64,000 nt of DNA from Paenibacillus_G elgii_A (GTDB taxonomy: Bacteria; Bacillota; Bacilli; Paenibacillales; NBRC-103111), in the NCBI GenBank assembly GCA_042219835.1, contig JBHJMN010000026.1, forward strand, positions 1 to 64,000, written 5' to 3'. Shown piece after piece: positions 51,587 to 63,500 of the stretch. The notes below the pieces were generated by a model that did no database searches, was not told the origin of the DNA, and saw only the letters and a program-made list of their open reading frames with translations. The translations under genes and the position numbers were made by a program. Each line of letters begins with the position of its first letter. Within the stretch, counting starts at the first letter, position 1.

Positions 51587-54500
51587 CTAGTTCAAAATCT
51601 TCATCAGTGCCATCTGATCCATCGGACCTGCCAGCAGCGCCTCCAGCGCCTGCATACCCTCAGGCGGCTCGATCGAGCCGATCCCCGCCTGGGTCATGCG
51701 TTCCTGATAGGCCGGAGATGCGACGACCCCGACCGAGCCCCAGTAGCCCCAGTTCATCACTTTCACGGCACAGGGCCATTCCTGTGCGAGCCGGTGCGCA
51801 AACGCGTCGGTAAAGGTGCAGCCGGCCACATAGTTGCTCTGGCCTGCCGCTTTGAGAAACGCGTTCACCGAGGAGAAGATCATCACGAAGTCGAGCGGTT
51901 CTTCGCCAAACACCTGCGCCATGCGGACGCTGACATCCACCTTGGCTGCGAGCGAGGCGCGGAACTGCTCCTCCTCCATGTTGGCCAGGCTGCTGTCCGC
52001 CAGCACGATCGAGGAGTGTACGATCCCGTCGACCTGTCCGTAGCGAGCCTTGATCTCCTCATAGGATCGCTCCAGCGACTGTCGATCCGTCGCATCCGCC
52101 GCGATGTAGTGCGGTGCAGGCCCCAGCTTGGACAGGGCGATCCGCTTGGCTTCAATCGCGGCATCCTGCGAACGGCGGCCGATCCAGACGATCTGCGCCG
52201 CGTAAGTACGGATCATGTACTCGCTCCAGACTTCGCCGATGCCGCCGGCCCCGCCGATCACCACGTATACGCCGCCCGGCTTGTAGATCGTCTGATCCGG
52301 CTGTGGGCAACTCAGCTCCGCCAGTTGCTGGCGATGCCATTGCCTTCCTCGATAGACCCATGCATCCCCTTGCGGGTCTGCCGGGATCGTGAACAGGTCG
52401 GGCAGCGGCCATGCCTCCTCTGCATCCAGATCGACCAGGCGAATGTTCCAGTTCGGATACTCCTTGGCCATCGAACCGATCAGGCCATGCAAGCCGGCGT
52501 GAACCGGGTTGATCGCCTCTTCGCGATGCAGAGCCTGCGTCTGCGTCGTCAGCACCGTCCAGCCAAGGCTTCGAGCTCCGTACCCGAGATCGAGCACCGC
52601 TTTGATCAGGCGGAAGGCGAGCAGAACCCCTTCGTGCTGCCCGGCGATCACCGCCTCCAGTTCCAGCCCGTCAGAAGAACGGTCGGGCGCGATCCAGAAA
52701 ATGTGATCGAGCGCACCGCGCGCCTGCAGCTTGCTGGCGATGGCCTCCACGCTCTCTCCCGGCTTGATGTCAAGTTCGCGGGCGTTCGGCAGATACTGCC
52801 GGATCGCTTGCTGCTGCTCCGGCGTGCCGCATACGATGGCGATCTGATCGAGCGGGGATGGGTGCAAGGGGCCTCGCTCCAAGGGAACCGCATCCCAGAC
52901 AGGAACCAGACTCACAACCTCGCCTTGCTCATCGTGCAGAAGGTTCACTTCTGCGCTTGAAGTCTGCGGTGCAAAGGAAGCCACTCCCGGATTCTCCATC
53001 AGCGGCTCCACCCAGCAGCGCTTCTTGGCGAACGGGTAGGTCGGCAGGGAGATGCGTCGCGGTCTGTTTCCTTCGTAGAGCCGGCTCCAGTCAAACGCCA
53101 ATCCTTTGACCCACAGGTCGAGCAGCTTCGCATATTTGCGCTTGCTCACCCACGCCTCAATCGCCGCCTGCAAGTCTTCATCGGCCGCAAACAAGGACAG
53201 GGTCTCTTTGTTGCCTTTGAGCTGACCACGGTACAAGCCGTCGATGCCGTCCTCCCCATTCAGGAAGCCCGCCAGCTTTTCCACCAACTCCCCGACGCTC
53301 GAAGCCGTCAGGGCCAACCGCTCCTCCATCGCTTCTCGTCCGACCTGCAAGGTGTAGGCGAGATCGACGAGGTCGGCTTCGGTGAACGCTTCCTCTTGCA
53401 AAACGGTCAGGAGATGCCTTGCCTGCTCGATCAGGCGCGGCTCTTCTTTGGCCGACAGCACAACGACCGCCGGGTTCTCTGCGGTGACCTTCCGCTGCAC
53501 GCGAACCTCCGCTTCGGGAATGTATTCCTCCAGCAAGAGGCAGGCATTGGAACCACCCGCGCCAAAGCTGCTTACAGTTGCTCTCCTCGGCACTTCCTGC
53601 CCGTCGATCACCGGCCGCTTCCATTCCGCTAGCCCCTGCTGGACGACGAACGGCGTGCGGTCAAAGTCGATGTGCGGGTTGAGCACGGCTGAATGCAGAG
53701 AAGGCGCGAGCTGACGATGTTTCATTTGCAGCAGCACCTTCGTCAGACCGGCGATGCCCGCGGCGCTCTCCGAGTGCCCGATGTTCGATTTGACCGAACC
53801 GATCGCGCACTTCTGCCCGCCGACACGCAATTCTTGGAAGACCTTGGCGAGACCGGCGATCTCAATCGGGTCGCCCAGCGACGTTCCGGTGCCGTGCGCT
53901 TCCACATAGGAGAGCGTGCCCGGATCGATGCCGGCCTCTTTAAAGGCGCGGCCGACCACGCTCGCCTGCGCGTTCGGGTTCGGGACCGTATAGCCGTTGG
54001 TCTTACCGCCGTGGTTGATGGCGGTCGCTTTCAGCACGCCGTAGATCTGGTCTCCGTCTTCCAGCGCTTTGGCCAGCGGCTTGAGCAGCACAGCGCCCAC
54101 GCCTTCGCCCGGCACATATCCGTCGCCGCCTTCGCCAAAGCTCTCGCAGCGCCCTTTGCTCGACGCGAAGTTGTTCTGCCCGAGCAGCAGGTACTTGTTC
54201 GGGTGCACCGACACGTTGACGCCGCCGGCAATCGCCACCTCGCACCCGCCATGCAGCAAGCTCTGGCAAGCCAGATGAATCGCGGTCAAGGACGAAGAGC
54301 ACATCGTGTCGACCGCCAGGCTCGGCCCGTGCAGGTTCAGGAAATAGGACACGCGATTGGCGATCGAAGACGGGTTGCCGGCCAGCGCCATCGGCTTGCC
54401 GAGCAGCGTCTGCTGCGCCCCGTACAGCTGATACTCTTCATACATCACGCCGACGAACACCCCGACATTGCCGTCGAGCCCATAGGCGCGGTGCTTGGCG

Positions 54501-57500
54501 AGCGCATCGCGGGTGTAGCCCGCATCTTCCATCGCTTCATAGACCGTCTGCAGGAACAGCCGCTCTTGCGGGTCCATGAACTCCGCATCGCGAGGGGAGA
54601 TGTTGAAGAACAGCGGATCGAACTTGTCCACATCTTGGAGGAAGCCGCCCCACTTGCTGTTCGTTTTGCCCGGTTTGCGCTTGTCGGCGTCGTAATACGG
54701 GCTGTGATCCCAGCGGTCAGCCGGAATCTCCGTGATCGAGTCCCGACCGTCGCGCAGGTTTTTCCAAAACTCGCGCAGGTTCTGCGCCTCCGGGTAGCGG
54801 CCGGATACGCCGATGATCGCGATATCCAGCGGTTTTGGATCAGAAGTTGCTTCAACGGTCGGCACGTTTGCACGCACCTTCGAAGGAGCTTGTACGAAAC
54901 GGCCTCTCCCTCGCTTGCTTAGCACGGGCGCTTCCCGCTCTGCGATCGGCTCGGCTGCGGCGACCGGCTCAGCGGCTGCCGGAGCCGGCTGATCTGTCGG
55001 CACCTCGACCCCGAGCAGCTTTTTCATCGGCTCCGGATAGGAGTCGATGAAGTACCCGGTCAGGTCTTCGATGTTCTGATATTCGAAGAACAAGGTCTTC
55101 GGCAGCGAACCGAACGTTTTTTCCAGCTGGTTGGTCATCTGCATGACTATGATCGAATCGATGCCATAGTCATCCAGCGGCGCATCCGCTTCGATGCGGG
55201 CCGTCGGCATCTTCAGGACGGTCGATAGCAATTTTTTGAAAAAGAGAATCAACTTGTCCCGCAGGATCTCTTCCGACACCGAAGACGTGCTCAGCACAGA
55301 AGCCGATGCAGTCGGAACTGCCGTCTCTTGTGGCTGCTTCAACAGGGAAGCCCGCAGCTGTCTCATGTCGCCGTGAAACACGACAACCTGATCCTGTTCC
55401 ACCGCGAGGCTCTGATACAGCGCCTGTACGCCGCTCAAGGTCGGCATCGCGGTCATGCCTAGCTGCTCTTGCAAGGTTCGCTCCGTCTCGGCATCCAAGC
55501 GCATGCCGCCGTCCTGCCAGAGCGGCCAGTTGATCGACAGCGTGCGACCTTGGCGCTGCATGGCTGCCACCTGCCCGTTGCGATACTGGGCATATGCATC
55601 CAAGAAGGCATTGGCCATGCTGTAGTCCGCTTGGCCCGGATTGCCGAGCACACCGGCGATCGACGAGAAGGTGACGAAGAAGTCGAGAGGCATGTCGCCG
55701 CTCGCTTGATCCAGATTCACCAGACCCGCTACTTTGGGAGCCAGTACCTCGGCCAGTTCCGCTTCCGTTTTCTTCAGCATGAAGTTGTCGCGGATCACGC
55801 CGGCGCTGTGGACGAGGCCGTCCAGCTTGCCGGAGTCGGCGCGGATGGCGTCAAACAGGCGCGCGACCTGTGCTCTGTCGGTCACATCCACACGCTTGTA
55901 CTCGATGCGAGCACCTGTCGCTTGCAGCTCCTGCATCGCGGTCTGCTGTGCCGCTCCAAGAGCAGAGCGGCCGGTGAGATACAAGGTCGTACCGCTGACT
56001 TGCTGCACGATCTCCCGAGCCACAATCAGGCCGAGACCGCCTGCGCCGCCCGTGATCAGGTACGTCCCGCCATCTTTCCACGGGATGTGCACCTCCTGCC
56101 GGGAGACCTCCGCTTCGCTCCAGCCTGCCACCCAGCGCTTGCCATCTTGGTAGCGAACGTGACGGTCTTCCAAGCGGGCAAGATTCTCTTGCAGGCGAGC
56201 GGCCACTTCCGTCGCGTCGGACGTGCGCTCCAGTTCGATCAGTTGCCCGATCAGGTTCGGATTCTCTTGCGACGCCGTTCGCAGCAGAGCGGAGAGTCCT
56301 GCGCTCAAGCGATGCTCCGGCTCGCTGCCGACTGCGATCTGCACGAGCAATTGACCTTTGGGCTTCTGCTGGAGCAAAGCTTTGATCTCTCGGAACGCTT
56401 GGGTCGCGTGCGCTTCATAACGCGCTGCCGGATCGGATGTCTCCGAGCGCAAAGTTATGCAGCGAGCGTCGTGCACGTCTGCCTCCATGTCGCAGAGGAG
56501 CACCAAGCGCTGGCTGTAGCTCGGCTGTTGTGCCGGCTCGCCGACCGGTTGCTCCGTCCAGTTCGGGAGCAGCATCAGCGTTCCTTCCCGGCCGCGCCCA
56601 TCGTCCAGTTGTCGTGCGGAATAGCCCTTGATGCGAACGCGGACATCGCCTTCTGCGGCGCAGAGGTCAAGGTCGAATTTCTGCACCTTGTCCCCCGGAC
56701 GGCTGCCAGCGCTGCGGCGCACGAGCACCCACATCTCGTCTGTGCACGAACCGAGGATGTCCACTTCCTCCAACGCGAACGGCAGAGCCGGACGCTTGAT
56801 GTCGGCATCGTCGGACAGCAGGGCCAGCGTGACCTGCAAGGCCGAATCCATCAGGCTCGGATGCAGCACAAACGGGCTTTCCTGCTCAACGGAAGCCGGC
56901 AGCACAAGGCGGGCGAGCGCTCGATCCGTGCCCAGATGCACGCGCTCGACGCCGCGATGTGCCGGCCCGTGGTCGATGCCAAGCGACTCAAACATCGAGT
57001 AGAACGCGGAGGCATCAAGCGTCTTCAGGGAACACTGAGACTGCAAAGTCTTGAGGTCAAGGCTTGGCATGGCTTCAAACGACTTCCAGACCGCACGCCC
57101 TTGCGAGTGAATGACCGGCTCCTGACCTGCCTCCTCCTCGCGATAGACCTCAAACCCGATCTCGCCATCCTCTTCCGGTAACAGGCTCAGATGCACATCC
57201 AGCGGCTGCTCCCCGAGGAGGAGCGGGCTTGCCCAGATGACATGCTTCAGGCGCAGGCCGTCTCTTCCATCTTTCAGAGAAGCGGCCGCCAGTTCGACAG
57301 CTTCGCGCGCCATCTCCAGATACGCCACGCCCGGCAGCATGCGCTGGCCTTGCACGACATGGTCGGCCAAGAAGAACTCCTCCCCTGTGAAGGTCGAGGT
57401 AAATCGCTGCTCGGTCAGGTCGGACGTGTTGCGGTGAAGCAGCGGGTGAAGCGCCGTGTTCATCGCGTGCGACGAACGGCGTCCGCTGCCTGCCGTCCCC

Positions 57501-60500
57501 TCCTCCTCGGACATCCAATAACGCTCTTTGGCGAACGGATAGGTGGGCAGGCTGATGCGCTGCGGTAGGGTTTGATACAGCTCGTTCCAGTCAATGCTGC
57601 CACCAAGGACCCAGAATTCGGCGAGCTTGTCGTGCTGACGATTCTGCATCCAATCGCTTGCCTCGGATGTGAGGTGGCCAAGGCTCGGCTTGTCCTTGCC
57701 GCGTCTGACCTGACCACGGTACAGCCCGGCGATGTTTTCCTGCCCTTGCACGTACGCTTCCAAACGGTCTGTCAGCTCTTGCAAGGATCGGACCACGAGG
57801 GCCATCCGCTCTTCCATCTTTTCGCGTCCCACCTGCAACGTGTAGGCCGCGTCCGCCAGATCGGCATCCGTGATGCGTCCTTCCGCCACGAAGGCGAGCA
57901 GTTGGCGGCTCTTTTCCTGCAGGCGCTCCTCATTCTTCGCCGACAGCACGACGATCACCGGCTGCTCCGGCGCGGTGCCTTTGGTCTGGCGTGCTCCGCT
58001 CGGGATATATTCCTCGATCACCAGATGCGCGTTCGAACCGCCGGCGCCAAACGACGAGATCCCTGCGATGCGCGGATATTCTCGACGAACCCCATCCAGT
58101 TCCAGAACCGGACGCGGCCACTCTCCCAGTTCCTGCTGCACGACAAACGGCGTCTTGCCGAAGTTGATGTTCGGGTTCAGCGTCTTGGCGTGTAGGTTCG
58201 GCGCGATCTGTCCATGCATCATCTGCAGCAACACTTTGGTCACGCCCGCGATGCCTGAAGCGCTCTCGCAATGGCCGATGTTCGACTTGACCGAGCCGAT
58301 CGCGCAGAACTGCTTGTCCTCCGTGCCTTTTTCAAATGCTTTGGTCAGGCCGGTGATCTCGATCGGGTCGCCCAGCGACGTGCCGGTTCCATGCGCTTCG
58401 AGATACGAGACCGTCCGCGGGTGAACGCCCGCCCGCTGCAGAGCGTCTGCGATGACGCGAGACTGCGCGTTCGGGTTCGGCACCGTGTAGCCGTTGGTTT
58501 TGCCGCCCGCGTTCACCATGCTGCCCTTGATGACGCCATAGATGTGGTCGCCGTCGGCGATCGCCTTGTGCAGCGGCTTCAGGAGGATCGCCCCAACGCC
58601 CTCTCCGTCGACAAAGCCGTCGGCCCCATCGCCGAACGCCTTGCACGCATCGGTCGCCGAGAGCATGGTCATCGCCGAGAGCCGCAGATAGTGTGCCGGA
58701 TCAGAGATCAGGTTGACACCGCCTGCGATTGCACAATCGCTCGTGCCGCTGTACAAGCTCTCCAAGGCGAGATGAATCGCCGTCAAAGAGGACGAGCAAG
58801 CCGTGTCCACATTGATGCTCGGCCCTTGAAAGTTAAAGAGATACGAGACGCGGTTCGCCAGCGACCAGAAGTTCGCACCCGTCGGGTAAAAAGCGTTCAT
58901 AATCCCGGCGAACACCCCGACCTTGCCACTCTCCGCGAGAGTGCCCGGCGTGTACCCCGCATCTTCGATGCTCGCGTATGCCGTCTCCAGGAACAACCGC
59001 TCCTGCGGGTCCATCTTCTCCGCTTCGGCAGGGGAGATCTGGAAGAACAAAGGATCGAACTTGTCGATGTCCTTCAGGAATGCTCCCCATCGGGTGTACA
59101 TCGTCCCCGCTTTTCCTTTTTCCGGGTCAAAATAGTCCTGCCAGTTCCAGCGTTCTTGCGGAATTTCACCCACGCTGCTGCGGCCCTGCTTCAGATTGTT
59201 CCAGAAGCTGTTCACATCGTCAGCGCCCGGGTAGCGCCCGGCCAGCCCGACGATCGCGATGTCCTGCAGGCGCATCGGCGGCTCTTCAGCTCTCGCTTCG
59301 CGGGCGACAGGTGCCTCTTCTTGCCGCTGCAGATAGCGCTTGGAGGACGTGCGGAAGGTCAGGTTCGTGCGTGTTTGCGCGGCCTCTGCAGGCACGGAAG
59401 CCTCCGTGCGCGGCGTCTGCTGCACCTCCGTCTGCCCGGCCAGCCCGAGCTTTGCGACAAGCGCCTCACGCTGCGTGTCGACCAGATGATCGGCCAGCGA
59501 GTCCAGGGTCTGGTATTCAAAGAACAGCGTGCTGGTGAGATCCTCCCCGATCCCTTCGCGCAACGCATTGGTCAGCTGGACGACAAGGATCGAATCGATG
59601 CCATACTCCTCCAGCGTTTCGGACGGGTCGATCTGGTCACTCGGAATCTTCAGCGTGTCACCGGCCACATTTTGAAGGTAGGCGATGACGTTTTCACGCA
59701 GGCGTTCTTTCTTAACAGGAGCCTTCGTGACAGGAGCCTGCGCGACAGGCACGACGGATGCCGGCTGCACAACCGCAATCGGTTCTGCTCTCACCGGTTC
59801 CGGCTCGAAACCGATCGCCTTTTGCAAAGCGTCCTTGTGCGCCTTGACAAAATAGTCGGCCAGCTCGCCAAGCGTCTGATATTCAAAGAACAAGGTGCTG
59901 CTGATCTCCCCGAACACCTCGCGCAGAGCATTGGTCAGCTGCACGACGAGGATCGAGTCGATGCCGTACTCCTCCAACGCTTCCGTCTCGTCGATCTTAT
60001 GCACCGGAATCTTCAGCGTGTCGCTGACGAGCTCTTTCAGATACGTCACGCTCTTCTCGCGCAGAGATTCAGGAGAAAGCGCGGCGACCGTCGCCTGCAC
60101 AGAGGCCGGCTTGATCGACACCGCTTGCGGTTTTGCTGCTTGTGGCTTGGTCGCCTGCTTGGCCACCGGCTTGCTTTTCTTCGCCGCCTGCTTCTGGCGA
60201 ACGACGCCGTCGCTCATGGCGACGACAACCTGCTGGCCGAACTCATACGCCTGCTCTGCCGGATAGAACACGCCGGAGAAGCCTTCGCTCGCCAGCACCT
60301 TGCCCCAGACCTCCGGAAACAGGCCCGGGTTGCCCGGAATGCGTAACTCTGCATCTTCGTAGAGCCACCAGCCTTCGAGCAGGCCGAACGTCAGATGCGT
60401 GAACAGCGCATTTTGCGAGATCTCGTTCAGCAAAAGGAGGCCGTTCGGTCGAAGCACGGCTTTGGCGTTGCGAATCGTCTGCCGGATGTTCCTGGTCGCA

Positions 60501-63500
60501 TGCAGGACGTTGGTCGCGATGACAAGGTCGTAGGCCCCCGCTTCAATGTCCTGTCCGGCGAGCGGTGCTTCGGCGTTGAAGATCTTCGGTGCGAGATACG
60601 GATTGTCAGCCCCGTACTCACGCTCTGCATGCAGCAGAAACGCACGCGAGATGTCGGTGTAGCAGTACTCCACAATACGATCCTGATACGGCCGCAGCTT
60701 CCGGAAGACCATCGCGCTCGTGCCTCCCGTGCCGGCGCCGATCTCCAGAATGCGCAGGGAGACGGCCGGATCGTCCGCCATCCGTTCCTGCAGATAGGTC
60801 ACCACCGTGTCGGCGAGCACCTCGTTGAAGTAGTCGGAGATCTGGTTGTTCTTGTAGATCCCCTCCACCAGCGCCATCGAGGAGTTGGGGAACATGATCT
60901 CCGTCGCCGGCACGCGGCCGGTCAGGATATCCGGCAAGGCGCGCAAGGTGGCCTCAACGAGCTGCACCTGGGCTTTCAGGTTCGGGTTGGTGAGCCAGTG
61001 CGGCTTGTTCGCTTCCCATTCCTGCCAGAGCACCTGTGCCGGCGTATCGAATTTGAGCGAAGGATCGCGCTCCAGAACGGCGACGCTCTCCGCCAGCCAT
61101 TTGCGGTAAAATCCGCGCACCGCATTTCCGTCCTGCAATTGCGGCGCTTGCAGCTGCGCGCCGAGCAGACGAACCAGCAACTCCTCCATGTCCGTCTTGT
61201 CCAAGCTCTCGTCCGCCTTCATGCGCGCTACGCGACCGTTCTGATCCGGCAGGCGCTTTTGCAGCGACTCTGCAAGCGCAGGCAGAACGTCCGTCCCGAT
61301 CTGCATCGTTTCGGTCGCGTTCACCCCTTCGACCTGCATGGCCTTGGTGGTTTTCATCAGCCCGAATTGGGCGATCGGGCGCGTCAGCAGCGTCTCCAGA
61401 GCTTCCATCGCTTCCTTCGGCTCGACAAATCCGATGCCGACCTGTGACAACAGCTCCCCTTCTTTGGAATGCACGATCTCCTCGGCGTTCCAGTAGCCCC
61501 AGTTCATCACCTTGACGCAGCAAGACATCTCGCGCGCCATCTGATGGGCAAAAGCATCCATGAACGTGCAACCAGCCGCATAGTGGCTCTGGTTCGCATT
61601 TTTGATGAACGAGATGATCGAAGAGAAGAACAGGACAAAATCAAGCGGCTCGTCGCGGAACATCTGGGCCACGCGCAAAGAGACGTCCGCCTTCGCCGAG
61701 AATCCGGTGCGGAATTGCGCCTCCTCCATGCGATCCAGTCCTGCGTCCTGCAACACCATCGCCGAGTGGATGATCCCGTCAATTCGACCATACCGCTGCT
61801 TGATCTCGTCACGCGCCCGCTGGAGCGACGCGGCATCGGTCGCATCGGCGGCCACATAGTGCGGAGCCTTGCCATGCCGTCCGAGGGCTTCGAGCTTGGC
61901 TCGAGTGGAGGCATCCGGTTGACGGCGACCGATCCAGACGACCTGCGCCTCGTAGCGGCGGATCATGTACTCGGTCCATGCTTCTCCGATCCGTCCGGCC
62001 CCACCGATCACCACATACACGCCGCCCTGTCGGTACAGCGTGCCGTCAGCCGGCGCCGCTTGGAGCAAGACGAGCTGTTGGCGGTGCCATTCGCCGCCTC
62101 GATAGACCCAAGAGCGACCACGGCGATCCGTCGGGAGCTGCAGCAAGTCAACCAGCGGCCAGGCGCCCGCTTCGAGATCAACCAGGCGGATTTTCCAGCG
62201 CGGGTACTCCTTCGCCAGAGAGCCGACCAATCCGTGCAAGCTGGCGTGGGTCGGGTTGACCTGCTCCTGCGCGTGCAACGGTTGGGCCTGCGTCGTGAGT
62301 ACCGTCCAGCCCAGCTGACGGGATTTGTATCCCGCTTGCAAAAGAGCTTTGACCGTACGGAAGAGCAGCAGCACGCCTTCTTCCTGCTCGCGGACCAGCG
62401 CCTCGTTCGTCACCGAGGAGAGCGCGCGCTCCGGAGCGATCCAGAAAATGTGGTCGAAGCTGCCCAGGTGCTGCAGCTTGTCCCCGATCTCTGCGGTGGA
62501 GTCGCCCGGCTGCAGGTCGAGCGACTGCACGTTCGAAAGGTGCAAGCGCACGGAACGCTGCTGCTCCGAAGTGCCTCCAACCACCAGCACGCGATCGGCA
62601 GAAGCCGGGAAAGACGGCACGCGTTCCGGCGTGACGACATCCCATACCGGTGCCAAGGTCAAGTTGCCGACCAGCGGGTCGTTTTTGCCCTCCTGCCCGG
62701 ACGGCGTTCTCGCATCTAACGCACGGTACGTGAAGCCTTTGATTCGAACCGAAACGCGGCCTGCCTCGTCGCACAGATCGATGTCGAGCTTTTCCACCGC
62801 GCCGCCTGCTTGGCTGCCTTCGCTGCGGCGGAGCACCGCCCACATCTCAGAGGTGCAGGCTTGGTAGACCTCCAGCTTTTGCAGCACGAACGGCAAAATC
62901 GGGTTCGGCGAGAGGTCTCCGCGCGCGCCGAGCAGGAAGCCGATCGACGCCTGCAGCGCAGAATCCATCAGGCTCGGATGCAGAACATACCGGCTGGCGG
63001 ATGCTGACAGCGCGGACGGCAGAGACAGTCGAGCCAGCACGAGACCTGCGCCGACGTAGAGCTCTTGAATGCCGCGATGACCTTCCCCGTACTCGATGCC
63101 CATCGACGAGAAGGCTTCATAGCAGGCTGCCGAAGTCAGCACCTGCGAGGACGCTTGCTTCCGGAACGAGGCAAGATCGACCGTCGGAGGAGCCGTGACA
63201 GAAGCGAGCAGCGCGCGGCCTTCGCCATGCACCACCGGCTCGGAGTCCTGTCCCATGGTGTAGATCTCATACGCGACCTCGCCGTTCTCTTCCGGGAACA
63301 GTCCGATGTGCACCTGCACAGGCTGCTCTCCTGCCGTGATCGGGCGAACCCATGCGACATTCTGCAGTTGCACCTCGCTCGGCCCTTCGACCAGCCCGCC
63401 GGCTGCATGCTCGACTGCGGCCCGCGCCATCTCCAGATAAGCCACGCCGGGCAGGACGCGATTGCCTTGCACCCGATGATCGTTCAGGAAGAACTCCTCG

